A stretch of 64,000 bases of DNA from Venturia oleaginea. Lineage: Eukaryota > Ascomycota > Dothideomycetes > Venturiales > Venturiaceae. The notes beneath the pieces are model-generated. The model searched no databases, was not told where the DNA came from, and saw only the letters and a list, made by a program, of their open reading frames with translations. Each line of letters starts with the position of its first letter. Positions within the stretch are counted from its first letter, which is position 1. Where the stretch lies: assembly GCA_013176395.1 (NCBI GenBank), contig JABMLP010000014.1, forward strand, positions 1,240,001 through 1,304,000, written 5' to 3'. A program made the position numbers and the translations under genes. Below are positions 1-10,350 of this stretch, one piece after another.

Positions 1-46
1 TCGGATCAGCCCCATACACCCCGAGTTCGGAAAACTCACAGTCTCG

Positions 47-3000
47 TTGAAAAGACGTTCATCGAGACACGACAACAAATCGAAACGACATGTTCTTCAC
101 ATCAGTTCGGCAGTTCTAGGTTACTCAGAGAAATCAACAGGAGAGATTGATGGACCAGTGGACTCTAGACCAATCATAGTCCCAATTACACTTAATGAAT
201 CGATCAAAACCCTCGCCGTTACTGATTCCTTTGCCACAGGAAGTTTCATAGACCTCGATTTTGCGCAATCCCACGGCTTTCCCTTTATTCCTCTCGAAAA
301 CCCCCGCCGCCTCAAAGCCTTTGACGGCGAACAGGCATCCTCTGCACCCTCTTACGTTACTCACGAAATCCACGTCTCCGTCAGAACCGGAGAACACCAC
401 CTCGAAACCACGAAATTCTTTGTTACCCGTCTCGGCTCCACAGCAGTCATCTTTGGCACTCCCTGGATGAACCTCCACGGTGTGAAACTCGATTTTGAGA
501 ATCGTAGTATTCACTTCGGTACCCACTGTTCTAAGAAATGTCTTCAGGGCCACAAGGGCTCTGTTGAGTATATCCCGCTCCCGTTTGGTGCCCGCGCACC
601 CCCTCAAGAAACCCCGGACTCTCCTCGCGATTGGAAGATTGTCAACTCTCACGCTTTTCAATGGAATTCTAAGCAGCCCAATGCTCAAATCTACGCAATC
701 AGTATTCAAGATATCGATAAATTTCTGGCGAAGAAACCAGATTACAAAGACCCTCGCCCCCAGTTACCCAAAGACCCTCACGACCTCGCGCATGCTTTTA
801 ATAGAAAAGCTGCTGATTCACTGCCCCCTTCACGCCTCGTCGACCACAAAATCGAAATTCAAGAAGACAAGAAAGACCAGTTACCCAACGCTCCTCTCTA
901 CGGTATGTCCCAGAACGAACTCAAATGCCTCCGGAAATGGCTGGAGGAGAATTTGGGAAAAGCTTTTATCAGAAAAAGCCAGTCCGACGTCAGTTCCCCA
1001 TGTATCTTTGTTAAAAAACCAGGTGGTGGTCTGCGATTCTGCGTAGACTACCGAAAACTCAACGCGATTACTCGAAAAAACCGATACCCTATTCCCTTAC
1101 TCCGCGAAACCCTAGACAAACTCAGCAAAGCCAAGTAATTCACGAAGATCGATATTATCTCAGCATTCAACGCACTCCGAGTCCACCCCGACAGCGTTCC
1201 TCTCACTGCATTCAGAACCCGCTTCGGTCTGTTCGAATCTCTAGTTATGAACTTCGGCCTCTGCAATGCCCCGGCGACCTGGCAGTCGTATATTAACGAA
1301 CAACTTAAAGACTTCCTCGACGTTTTCTACACCGCGTACCTCGACGACATCCTAATCTACAGCGAAACTCTCGAAGAGCATAAAATTCAAGTGCGGCAGG
1401 TTATCGAACGAATGCACGCAGCATGTTATGGGCATGGCCCATGGTTGGTATAGGCTAAGAGCCTAAGCCTGATTGAGCCTAGTATAGAGAAAGAACCTCA
1501 TTGAGGTTCTCTGTTTGTAGATACCTTCACTCTTTAACTGAATCTAAACAATCTTTGGCTACGAGTATGCTGCGTCTTTCCAGCTACCGTCCCGTAATAC
1601 AGCAGAACTCAACATCGACATTGACAAATGCGAATTCTACCAGACAGAAGTCAAATTTCTCGGTTTAATTATCACAGACCACGGAATCCGGATGGACCCG
1701 GACAAAGTCAAAACAATCATTGATTGGCAATACTGTACCACTCGCCATGACGTCCAATCCTTCCTCGGTTTTGCCAATTTCTACCGCCGTTTTATTTTCA
1801 ATTACTCCTCCACCGCGAAACCTCTTACCGACTTACTGAAAAAAGACAAGCCGTTCTACTTCGGCCCAAAACAGCGCGCCGCTTTTGATAAACTCCAAGA
1901 AGCCTTCATCTCCGCACCAATCCTCGCACATTTCGACCCTACAAAGAAGTGTATTGTCGAAACAGACGCCTCCGACTGGGTAGGCGCTGGAGTACTCTCA
2001 CAAATCGGCAATGACGGTTTGCTACACCCCGTCGCCTTCTTCTCTCACAAGTTCACACCCCAGGAGTGTAATTACGAAATCTACGACAAAGAACTCCTAG
2101 CAATCATTCGCGCATTTGAAGAGTGGCGAGGAGAGCTCGAAGGAACTGAAGACCCGATCGAAGTTATTACAGACCACCGAAACCTCGAATACTACATGTC
2201 AACCAAAAAACTCACTCGCCGACAAGCCCGTTGGGCCGAATTCCTCTCCCAATTCCACTTCGAAATCAAATGGAGACCAGGAAAAGATACTACGAAACCC
2301 GACGCCTTGACCCGCCGCTCCCAATACCTCCCCTCAAACGTATCCGACCCGCGTATCCAGCACCAGTCACAGGTTATGCTTAAACCCCACATACTTGACC
2401 CTAAGATTCGAAAAGAACTAGCGCTCCAAGTCCACAATCTTTCATTATGCCCAGTTACGCTTCGTGACCACTCCTCTCCACAAGACTTCGAGAAAAACCC
2501 AGACTACCGCGACTCTTCCGAAAATGACGGGGACGAATCCCTTGAGCCCCTCAACGATATATGGAACAAACCTAGCAACGACGCAGTAGCTGAAGAACAA
2601 ACCCCAACGACCCCGTGCTCCCCTCCGGACATATTCATCCCTTCGCAAGACCCAGACGACGAAGAGCTTATTTGGGACGAAGACAAGTTTGAAGAACTCT
2701 ACGCTAGAGCGTTGACTAAAGACAAAGAACCACGCGAAGTCTTGAAAAAACTACGCGACGGCAAAACCCACCACCGAACGTTGCGGATGCAGGACTGCGA
2801 AGAACGCGACGGCCGCCTTTGGTATAAAAAGTGTCTATTTATTCCCCAAGACGATACACTACAAGCATACATTCTGAAAGCGAACCACGACTGTAATGTC
2901 GCAGGTCACCCGGATAAAGCTAACAACTTCCTCAAACTCCGCAAGTTCTACTACTGGCATGGCATGCACGCCACCTCGGACAAATGGGTCTCACGATGCG

Positions 3001-4208
3001 ACGCCTGTCGACGCGCAAAACCGAGCAACCTAATGTACCAAGGACTTCTCAACACTCTCGAAGCCTCTCAACGAAGATGGGAAGACATCCAGATGGACTT
3101 CATTACCGATTTACCTGCTACACGCAAAGGAGGTAATACCTGCCTCTTAGTAATTGTCGATCGCCTCACCAAAATTAAGCACCTTATCCCCTGCCAAAAA
3201 CTCCCAGAAGCCCGCGAATGCGCCTTACTCTTTCTCCAACACGTCTACCGCCTCCACGGCTTACCTCGAAGCATTATCTCCGACCGAGGATCCCAATTCG
3301 TTGCTATCCTCTGGAAAGTACTCTGCAAACGCCTCGGAATCCGAATCCGCCTCTCTACCAGTTTCCACCCCGAGACAGATGGCGGGACCGAGCGAGCGAA
3401 TGCCCAAGTCGAAATCTACATCCGTGCTTACTGCAATTATCAACAAGATGATTGGGACGAATGGTTACCACTCTGCGAATTCGTGATCAACAACACACCC
3501 TCCAATGCAACAAAACTCACACCATTTTTTGCCGCCTACGGCTACGATCCACGCTCCGGATTGGAAGCGCCAATTCAACCAGACCGTAACGCCTCTCGCC
3601 ACGAAATTACCGAGACACGAAAAGCTAATTCCATGGCTGACTTCATGGCAAACCTTGAGATGATTTGCTACAACGAGATCCGCCACGCCAGCGCTACCTA
3701 CGAATATTTCAAGAACAAACATCGGCTTGGTTCTCCAAACTACAAAGTTGGTGACTGGGTTTGGCTAAACCTCAAGAATATCAAGACCACGCGCCCATCC
3801 AAAAAGTTCGACTGCAAGTTCGCCGGCAAATTCAAGATTCTACAAGCCCTAGACCACGACGCTTACAAACTCGAGCTCCCTACTTCTATGCATTGCCATC
3901 CCGTCTTTCATACAAATCTACTGCTCCCTGCCTACCCCCCTTCCGACAGGATGTTTCCAAACCAGAATGACTCGCAACCTCCTCCCGTCGATGTTGAAGA
4001 AAACGATGGAATCTACACCCTGGATGAAGTCGTTGATTCACGATTCAACAAAGCTACGAAGAGATTTGACTACAAGGTTAAATGGGAAGGCTATTACTTA
4101 CCGACATGGGAACCCCTTCAATTCTTGCACAACGCAAAGAGCGCGGTTGATGAATTTCACCAGAGATATCCAAGAAAACCAAAACCAACCGGGTACAGGC
4201 CTGGTTAG
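47..4208 (+). pseudogene. Gypsy pol polyprotein, interrupted by a stop and by a solo LTR
   Basis: One pol frame is broken twice. The first segment (47-1138) holds an aspartic-protease-like fold with the degenerate motif DSFATGSF and the start of RT, ending in TAA at 1136-1138 where a Tyr codon is expected. RT continues in the same frame to 1423 with the YLDD catalytic box. A 176-bp LTR plus 5-bp target duplication then intervenes, and the frame resumes after it, shifted exactly by the insert. The part from 1692 to 4208 has RNase H (TDASDW), the integrase HHCC finger (H...H...CDAC), the DDE core (QMDF, SDRGSQF, and E in DGGTERANAQ) and a chromodomain ending near the C-terminus (VKWEGY). Removing the LTR and one target copy would leave only the single stop. 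Confidence 0.9.
1424..1599 (+). repeat. Solo LTR, family A (176 bp)
   Basis: It begins TGTTATGGGCATGG and ends CCCGTAATA, and is flanked by a perfect 5-bp target duplication CAGCA (1419-1423 and 1600-1604). The same 176-bp sequence forms both LTRs of the element at 6983-9134, which proves it is an LTR. The TAATA end rather than TAACA looks like a C-to-T change present in all three copies. It lies inside the RT/RNase H region of the gypsy pol. Confidence 0.93.
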
Positions 4209-4293
4209 GATTCGATCATGCTTCAAGTTTGTCAGTCACCTCGCCAAATAGTTCAGTTTGAACCATTGCGCCTCGGCCTTGTTGGGGGGGTAC

Positions 4294-4497
4294 TGTCATG
4301 ATCGAACTATGTTGGTATTCGAATGCAGTTAAACGTAGTTAAATGTGGTGGTTCTGCTCGATCAGGTCTAGCGCGAGACCGGTCGCAAGTACTTAGACTC
4401 GTCTCTACCTCTTAGTTAGCTCCTCATCCTTACAACTTCGCACATCCCATAGAATTCAAGTCATGCTTCCAAGTCAAGTCCAAGGTCAAACGTGACA
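4294..4497 (+). repeat. 3' LTR of the gypsy element (204 bp)
   Basis: Starts TGTCATGATCG, ends CAAACGTGACA, and follows a G7 polypurine tract. The same 204-bp unit occurs as a solo LTR at 5618-5821 and mirrored at 9771-9974. Confidence 0.93.
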
Positions 4498-4800
4498 TTG
4501 ATTGATTGATTGATTTTATCCTACTCGGTTGCAGCCGCTTAATCACGCAGCTATGTCCGGTTAGGAGGACTTCATCAGACAGCCGACACGTGATAGATTA
4601 TATAATCCACCACGCCCCACTTCGCCCCGTTCACTGAAACAAGACCAGCTGTCCCCTCGGTCCTCCCTCTTTTCTCTTAACCAGTATCTCCAAATGCCCG
4701 CTGGCTCTTGTAGATACTGGTTACTCTGCTAGTATATCTGTGCTATGTAGACTCAAGAGGCAATGCCTCGTGTTTCGCTATCCTTCTACCTACAGTCTCC

Positions 4801-5467
4801 TGTTACAGATCACCTCAAGACCAAAGAGCAGGGACAGCGGGACTTGCAGAGGATGGTTGGATAACAAGAAGTTGTTGTTAGGACTGATGTGGAGTGGAAT
4901 CCTTTGGGCGCACAAGAGGGGACTGGTGCAACCAGGTCAGTCCTAAGAGAGAATAGTACGTGCAGGAGTCACGTGATATTCCCACAGTGTGGGAAGTGTG
5001 GGAAGAGCCAAGAGGTGTGGGAATACACCTTGGCACCCAGAACCAGAAGGGTATATAGGGAGGACGTTGGACGGACTTTCCTTTCTCTCTTCGTGGTTAT
5101 TTCATGTTATGTTTCTCACATAGGAGCTTCTTCAACCTACTACAGTAACGACCTTTTACTTAGATACAATCAAGCACAAGTCATATGCACACGAAGCAAG
5201 CCCACCCCCAACCTTCATACTAACCGACAAGCGTTCAGGACTGATCTGAGGATCAAATCGGTTAGACGACAATTGAATTGGGAGATACATCGGACGGCTA
5301 GGATCTAGTGAGCCTCCAAAGAACCTGAGCAAGGGAAGGTACTTAAGGTAAGTACTTCCAGACTGATATTGCCCTTACCCCAAACCCGCGCACCAGAACA
5401 AGAGCACATAGGTGTCAAGAAGGTCTTGACATAATCAACTGTGTTGAGAAACGAGTTCCCCTTAACA
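4801..5467 (+). repeat. Solo LTR, family B, internally deleted (667 bp)
   Basis: Starts TGTTACAGATCACC and ends TTCCCCTTAACA, with 5-bp target duplication TCTCC (4796-4800 and 5468-5472). A longer 994-bp copy of the same LTR lies at 21719-22712. The difference is a single block of about 330 bp between two GTTTCT(C) microrepeats, so this copy has a microhomology deletion. A TATA-like TATATAGGG near 5054 marks the promoter side. Confidence 0.9.
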
Positions 5468-6457
5468 TCTCCCTCTAGTGCTCAGCTTTGTCTTTCTGTT
5501 TCGCCTTATCCTTCAAGGTCAATGGGTTCCCTAAGTATGTCTCTGCTTGTGAAAGTTGCCTTACACCAGATTCCTATACGGCAGTGTATTTAGTTGTGTG
5601 ATGCTGGAGACAATAGTTGTCATGATCGAACTATGTTGGTATTTGAATGCAGTTAAACGTAGTTAAATGTGGTGGTTCTGCTCGATCAGGTCTAGCGCGA
5701 GACCGGTCGCAAGTATTTAGACTCGTCTCTACCTCTTAGTTAGCTCCTCATTCTTACAACTTCGCACCTCTTATAGAATTCAAATCATGCTTCCAAATCA
5801 AGTCCAAGGTCAAACGTGACAATAGTAACCATCGTAGTCGTGATTTCGCTGCTTGGGTGTGATACTCCGGGTATGCCCGTAGACGAGGCTATCTGGTAGC
5901 TGCCGTATTGTATGGCGCCGATCGTGCTATAGACCTGCCGTCTTATAGTCGGAGCCTACCTGCTGCTAGTCGCTCTCCCTACTTGCTATATCGCGCTCCT
6001 ACTCTTGCCAATACCATAACTGGGACGCAACAGTCTGGGGAGAGGCTCAAGGCTACGTCTACTAGCTTACAGGGAGAGGATTTGCCGCCAATAGGCTCCT
6101 TCTATGCGTTCTTACTACTTACTGTGTCGCGCACCTACTCTTGCCAATGCCATAACTGGGAGGCAACAGTTTGGGAAGAGGCTCAAGGCTCTGGGCAACA
6201 GCTTGTAGTAGGACGGTTTTCCAAGACGTTGGGAGAGGTTGTCTAGTCGTTGCAGTGGTGTGTGGTGCCGATTGTTGCACACCGGGCGTCTGGTGTTTGA
6301 GTTGTGTTGTAGGTATTGCCGTTCTAGCGGTGACTCCTCGACTCGGGGCGTTGCAGTGTCATCTGGGGTGATGGACTAGCCGGGAGATAGTGACTAGATG
6401 GTTGCTGTTGTCTTTGGTGGACGCATCGTTCGTGTAGCTTGCTCATGTATTCGTGTG
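5242..6457. repeat. Left arm of a near-identical inverted repeat
   Basis: Position p on this arm pairs with 15592-p on the other (9135-10350), with no indel over 1216 bp. I saw no mismatch where I compared them, including the shared solo LTR and open frames. The arms end inside solo LTR B on the outer side and at the insertion site of the 6983-9134 element on the inner side. Confidence 0.93.
5618..5821 (+). repeat. Solo gypsy LTR (204 bp), left arm
   Basis: Same sequence as the LTR at 4294-4497 with a few substitutions. The 5-bp target duplication is ATAGT. It interrupts the LINE-derived sequence. Confidence 0.93.
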
Positions 6458-6640
6458 CTTGCTTTGCAGTGGCCGCGACGGCGACTCTAGAGGTATCTCA
6501 TCGACGCGGAGGGACGCGCGATGGCCTCTAGCGGCCGGAGCGGCCACTGGCAGAGGTGTTTTGATGATCTTTAGATGATACTTCTGTAAATTCCAAAAAT
6601 TGAGTTCTCGCTGTGTGAGCTGTTTTTTTTCGCGCTCGCA

Positions 6641-6794
6641 ATCGAGTGTGTCGAGCGCTCGCTTTGCCAAGGCTCGAGCGTTCACATAATCCTTCCGATC
6701 CCGTGTAACAACTTACTAATCACAGAGGAAACGCGCCATACATGTCACTAAACGTTCCAAGTGACAGTATCCGTGACAATGTTCTTGATCATCG
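6641..6794. other. Spacer at the centre of the palindrome
   Basis: This 154-bp non-palindromic spacer separates the two LINE 5' blocks. It contains a 24-bp quasi-palindrome (6743-6766, arms TGTCACT/AGTGACA) and adjoining sequence. The same stretch precedes the LINE at 23.3 kb (23273-23296), in the orientation matching the left, minus-strand copy. Confidence 0.7.
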
Positions 6795-6982
6795 CTGCCG
6801 ACGTCGAAAAAACAGCACACACAGCGAGAACTCAATTCTTGGAATTTACAGAAGTATCATCTAAAGATCATCAAAACACATCTGCCAGTGGCCGCTCCGG
6901 CCTCTAGAGGCCATCGCGCGTCCCTCAACATCGAGGAGGTACCTCTAGAGTCGCCGTCGCGGCCACTGCAAAGCAAGCACAC

Positions 6983-7158
6983 TATTACGGGACGGTAGCT
7001 GGAAAGACGCAGCATACTCGTAGCCAAAGATTGTTTAGATTCAGTTAAGGAATGAAGGTATCTACAAACAGAGAACCTCAATGAGGTTCTTTCTCTATAC
7101 TAGGCTCAATCAGGCTTAGGCTCTTAGCCTATACCAACCATGGGCCATGCCCATAACA
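6983..7158 (-). repeat. 3' LTR of the gag-protease element
   Basis: 176 bp. Read on the minus strand it starts TGTTATGGGC and ends CCCGTAATA. It differs from the partner at 8959-9134 at one base seen (GGAATGAAGG versus GGAGTGAAGG). Confidence 0.95.
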
Positions 7159-7821
7159 CTTGTTGATATCCGACATCGAGATAGCCAGCACTTGTGTACC
7201 ATCCGGTCCATCTCTTCTCAACCGTCGCTGGGCCCTTCCAACAATAGCTGCAAATACAGATCCTGACACTAGACAAGCCGCCCGCACGTGAGCGAGCCGG
7301 TCTCGCGCTTTGGTGTTCTGTTCTAGCCACCCCTTTTCTCTTACCGTGATGCGCTGGGATCCTTGACCAATAAGCAGCTTTCTCTTAGCTGCTATATATC
7401 GCACCCAGTTTCTCTCTGCCCATGCCTTGCCTAGGATAATAGGGAAGCTCAATCCTTTCACTATATACCCATAGACTCGCTCTGCTCGACCATCAATGTC
7501 GATCGTAGCGTAGGTCATGTGCGTAATACGGAGGTCTTCTCCGTTCTCGTGGCTCTCTTTAGCCAGTGCCAATTGTTTGGTGTCAATTGGGATGCGCGGT
7601 AGACGATGTGTTTGGACACTCTTCTCGCTGAAAGCAGCATAAGGGAGGCAGCCGTTATCAAAGAAGGATTCGGTGAAAGAAGTTCCGTTGATCAAGGTAT
7701 CTATCAAGAAGGGTGTACTTTCCATCCTATCCTTTGCTGCTTTGATTTCTCTTATGCCTGGTAGCTTTGTAATGTCTTCGCCATGTACATCTACTTCAGA
7801 CCCTCGTGCGCGACGATGCAC
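7129..7821 (-). pseudogene. Retroelement aspartic-protease-like frame, truncated
   Basis: An open frame of about 230 codons directly after gag, lying in the -1 frame relative to gag; the two frames overlap at GGAAAAC just before the gag stop. There is no ATG at its beginning, so it would be made as a gag fusion by frameshifting (inference). A protease-like core is visible with DNG in place of the usual D[ST]G, followed by the hydrophobic stretch and ILG-type motif. The frame then runs into the 3' LTR and stops. Everything that would follow in a complete pol is missing, so this is a deletion derivative rather than a working polyprotein. Confidence 0.7.
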
Positions 7822-7829
7822 AAGGGTAG

Positions 7830-8924
7830 CTAGTTTTCCGACTCTGATGAGGCTTCCTGTAGGGAGTCATCGGTATGCTGTGTGATTACCGCAGTGACCT
7901 GAGTCTTTGGACGTGTTGCTGGTCGGAATTCGCATACGTTCGGATGGTGCTTGGGCTTCTTACAGCGCCCGCATTTGCCCGCTTGTATAAGTGCCAAGAA
8001 CTCTGTTTGGGATCGCCATTTCGCTCTAGGTCGTCGGTCCTTCTTCGCATCCTTTCCGAGTGTATCGACCCGAGCTATCAGTGCTGCGATCTGCGCTGAA
8101 AGGGCGTTGATGCCAGTCATTTCGACATCGCCTTCTGCGTCACGACTGACTGTTTGGGGTGATTGTGGCCTTTCTCGAGTCGTTGGCGTCTCCTTATCCG
8201 TACTTGAATAGCGGCGTTGGTGGGATAGAGCCTCTGTCTTCGTCGCGAAGTACTGTACATCTTTTACGTAAGTGTCGTAGTCGTCCCTGGACAATCGCAC
8301 TGATTTCAAGGTCTGTTGGAGGGAGTAGTTGAGCGCGTTGTTCATGATAGTGATCTTTGAGGCTCTTTGCGGCGCTAGGGATCCAGCTTGCGATGTCAGT
8401 TGTTCGAACTGCTGGCGGAAGTCTTCGAACGGTTGTTTGCTGCCTTGGCTAATCTTGTTCAGCTCGTCGAGAGCTTTAGCTTCCGCTTCATGATCTAAGA
8501 ACTTGTCGTCCATATGCTTGATAAAGGACTCGGGTTCGTAGTTGTCATGTTGCTCTCCATTGCTTAGCCATTGGATGACGCGTTGTTGTTTCTCTGTCGG
8601 AAGCCCGTTGAAGATGTTCGCGCATATTCCTTGATTGCTTCCAAGCTTCCCATTTTCAACAGTGATTTTTGTCTTGATCTGCCATCTGAACAGCGTGTAG
8701 TTGTCTCTTTTCCCGTCCCATTTAGGCCATGCAATAGCTTTTGCACCGGTGTTCCCATCAACACTGACTGCGGTCAGAGCTGCCACCAATTGTTGTACGG
8801 TGTCAGGCGAATTTGCTCGAGCCATTGAGAGTTTGTCGATTCCTTGCGTAATGCTCGCGATTGGGTCGTCGTTGGTAGTAGGGGTGTAGGTTGTAGGAGT
8901 CGATAGGGTACTGTTGCTACGCAT
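7830..8924 (-). CDS. Retrotransposon gag protein
   Basis: About 364 codons from the ATG at 8924; an in-frame GTG lies three codons earlier. The central part is a capsid-like helical region of the retrotransposon gag type, with W, L and Q-rich helices. Near the C-terminus a single CCHC zinc knuckle (CGRCKKPKHHPNVC, spacing C-x2-C-x4-H-x4-C) would bind RNA. The start is only about 35 bp inside the 5' LTR border, so the leader is very short. The frame is intact, which suggests that gag is kept because it helps package the element's RNA. Confidence 0.8.
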   Translation of the reverse strand: MRSNSTLSTPTTYTPTTNDDPIASITQGIDKLSMARANSPDTVQQLVAALTAVSVDGNTGAKAIAWPKWDGKRDNYTLFRWQIKTKITVENGKLGSNQGICANIFNGLPTEKQQRVIQWLSNGEQHDNYEPESFIKHMDDKFLDHEAEAKALDELNKISQGSKQPFEDFRQQFEQLTSQAGSLAPQRASKITIMNNALNYSLQQTLKSVRLSRDDYDTYVKDVQYFATKTEALSHQRRYSSTDKETPTTRERPQSPQTVSRDAEGDVEMTGINALSAQIAALIARVDTLGKDAKKDRRPRAKWRSQTEFLALIQAGKCGRCKKPKHHPNVCEFRPATRPKTQVTAVITQHTDDSLQEASSESEN

Positions 8925-8958
8925 CAAGTACACCTAGGTTTGTAAAGAACTGAATCTA

Positions 8959-9134
8959 TATTACGGGACGGTAGCTGGAAAGACGCAGCATACTCGTAGC
9001 CAAAGATTGTTTAGATTCAGTTAAGGAGTGAAGGTATCTACAAACAGAGAACCTCAATGAGGTTCTTTCTCTATACTAGGCTCAATCAGGCTTAGGCTCT
9101 TAGCCTATACCAACCATGGGCCATGCCCATAACA
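8959..9134 (-). repeat. 5' LTR of the gag-protease element
   Basis: 176 bp, partner of 6983-7158, followed on the outside by the target duplication CACAC. Confidence 0.95.
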
Positions 9135-9770
9135 CACACGAATACATGAGCAAGCTACACGAACGATGCGTCCACCAAAGACAACAGCAACCATCTAGTC
9201 ACTATCTCCCGGCTAGTCCATCACCCCAGATGACACTGCAACGCCCCGAGTCGAGGAGTCACCGCTAGAACGGCAATACCTACAACACAACTCAAACACC
9301 AGACGCCCGGTGTGCAACAATCGGCACCACACACCACTGCAACGACTAGACAACCTCTCCCAACGTCTTGGAAAACCGTCCTACTACAAGCTGTTGCCCA
9401 GAGCCTTGAGCCTCTTCCCAAACTGTTGCCTCCCAGTTATGGCATTGGCAAGAGTAGGTGCGCGACACAGTAAGTAGTAAGAACGCATAGAAGGAGCCTA
9501 TTGGCGGCAAATCCTCTCCCTGTAAGCTAGTAGACGTAGCCTTGAGCCTCTCCCCAGACTGTTGCGTCCCAGTTATGGTATTGGCAAGAGTAGGAGCGCG
9601 ATATAGCAAGTAGGGAGAGCGACTAGCAGCAGGTAGGCTCCGACTATAAGACGGCAGGTCTATAGCACGATCGGCGCCATACAATACGGCAGCTACCAGA
9701 TAGCCTCGTCTACGGGCATACCCGGAGTATCACACCCAAGCAGCGAAATCACGACTACGATGGTTACTAT

Positions 9771-9974
9771 TGTCACGTTTGACCTTGGACTTGATTTGGA
9801 AGCATGATTTGAATTCTATAAGAGGTGCGAAGTTGTAAGAATGAGGAGCTAACTAAGAGGTAGAGACGAGTCTAAATACTTGCGACCGGTCTCGCGCTAG
9901 ACCTGATCGAGCAGAACCACCACATTTAACTACGTTTAACTGCATTCAAATACCAACATAGTTCGATCATGACA
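9771..9974 (-). repeat. Solo gypsy LTR, right-arm copy
   Basis: Mirror image of 5618-5821 with the same ATAGT flanks, so it was copied with the arm and is not an independent insertion. Confidence 0.92.
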
Positions 9975-10124
9975 ACTATTGTCTCCAGCATCACACAACT
10001 AAATACACTGCCGTATAGGAATCTGGTGTAAGGCAACTTTCACAAGCAGAGACATACTTAGGGAACCCATTGACCTTGAAGGATAAGGCGAAACAGAAAG
10101 ACAAAGCTGAGCACTAGAGGGAGA

Positions 10125-10350
10125 TGTTAAGGGGAACTCGTTTCTCAACACAGTTGATTATGTCAAGACCTTCTTGACACCTATGTGCTCTTGTTCTGGT
10201 GCGCGGGTTTGGGGTAAGGGCAATATCAGTCTGGAAGTACTTACCTTAAGTACCTTCCCTTGCTCAGGTTCTTTGGAGGCTCACTAGATCCTAGCCGTCC
10301 GATGTATCTCCCAATTCAATTGTCGTCTAACCGATTTGATCCTCAGATCA
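10125..10350 (-). repeat. Fragment of solo LTR B
   Basis: Mirror of 5242-5467, the last 226 bp of LTR B. The rest of the LTR is absent, which marks the duplication breakpoint. Confidence 0.9.

Larger units (their letters stand above)
1..4497 (+). mobile_element. Ty3/Gypsy LTR retrotransposon (chromovirus), 3' part
   Basis: The 5' LTR and most of gag lie before the window. Visible in order are a degenerate retropepsin, RT, RNase H, integrase with an HHCC zinc finger, a C-terminal chromodomain, a G-rich polypurine tract just before 4294, and the 3' LTR. The domain order PR-RT-RH-IN places it in Ty3/Gypsy, and the chromodomain places it in the chromoviruses, whose integrases are thought to read histone marks. 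The copy is dead: it carries a nonsense codon and a solo LTR insertion. Its right flank begins with the TTGAT-type repeats of the neighbouring LINE tail, so it inserted at or in that tail. Confidence 0.93.
4498..6640 (-). mobile_element. LINE-derived non-autonomous copy, left arm (minus strand)
   Basis: Read on the minus strand it starts with the conserved 5' block ACAGC-CACACAGCGAGAACTC (ending near 6640). It passes a remnant of ORF1 start (HEQAT..., near 6445), then untranslatable sequence, and ends in a (TGAT)n-type tail at 4498-4516. A short tandem tail is typical of Tad-like LINEs. The 5' block and ORF1 start match the LINE at 23.3 kb. Removing two solo LTRs (4801-5467 and 5618-5821) leaves roughly 1.27 kb, too short for RT, so this was a non-autonomous or internally deleted copy. 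The family assignment is inference from the end structures. Confidence 0.6.
6983..9134 (-). mobile_element. Internally deleted LTR retrotransposon (gag and protease only)
   Basis: Two 176-bp LTRs of family A (one difference seen) flank a 1.8-kb interior on the minus strand. A perfect 5-bp target duplication CACAC lies at 6978-6982 and 9135-9139. The interior holds gag and a protease-like frame, and there is no RT, RNase H or integrase. The last 30 bp of the protease frame run into the downstream LTR. It must have moved with enzymes from a full element elsewhere. The near-identical LTRs indicate a recent insertion, later than the formation of the palindrome. Confidence 0.93.
9135..10350. repeat. 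Right arm of the near-identical inverted repeat
   Basis: Mirror of 5242-6457. Its outer end at 10350 falls inside solo LTR B and joins abruptly to a second, diverged copy of LINE 3' sequence. Confidence 0.93.

Noticed and set aside
4889..5308. Plus-strand 139-codon frame
   Set aside because: It lies wholly inside solo LTR B; the other LTR copy interrupts it.
5908..6246. A 112-codon open frame, present identically at 9346-9684 on the other strand, and a 66-codon frame in the same situation
   Set aside because: Both copies lie in the identical arms of the inverted repeat, so the identity is explained by recent DNA duplication and not by protein conservation. No domain or start context supports them.
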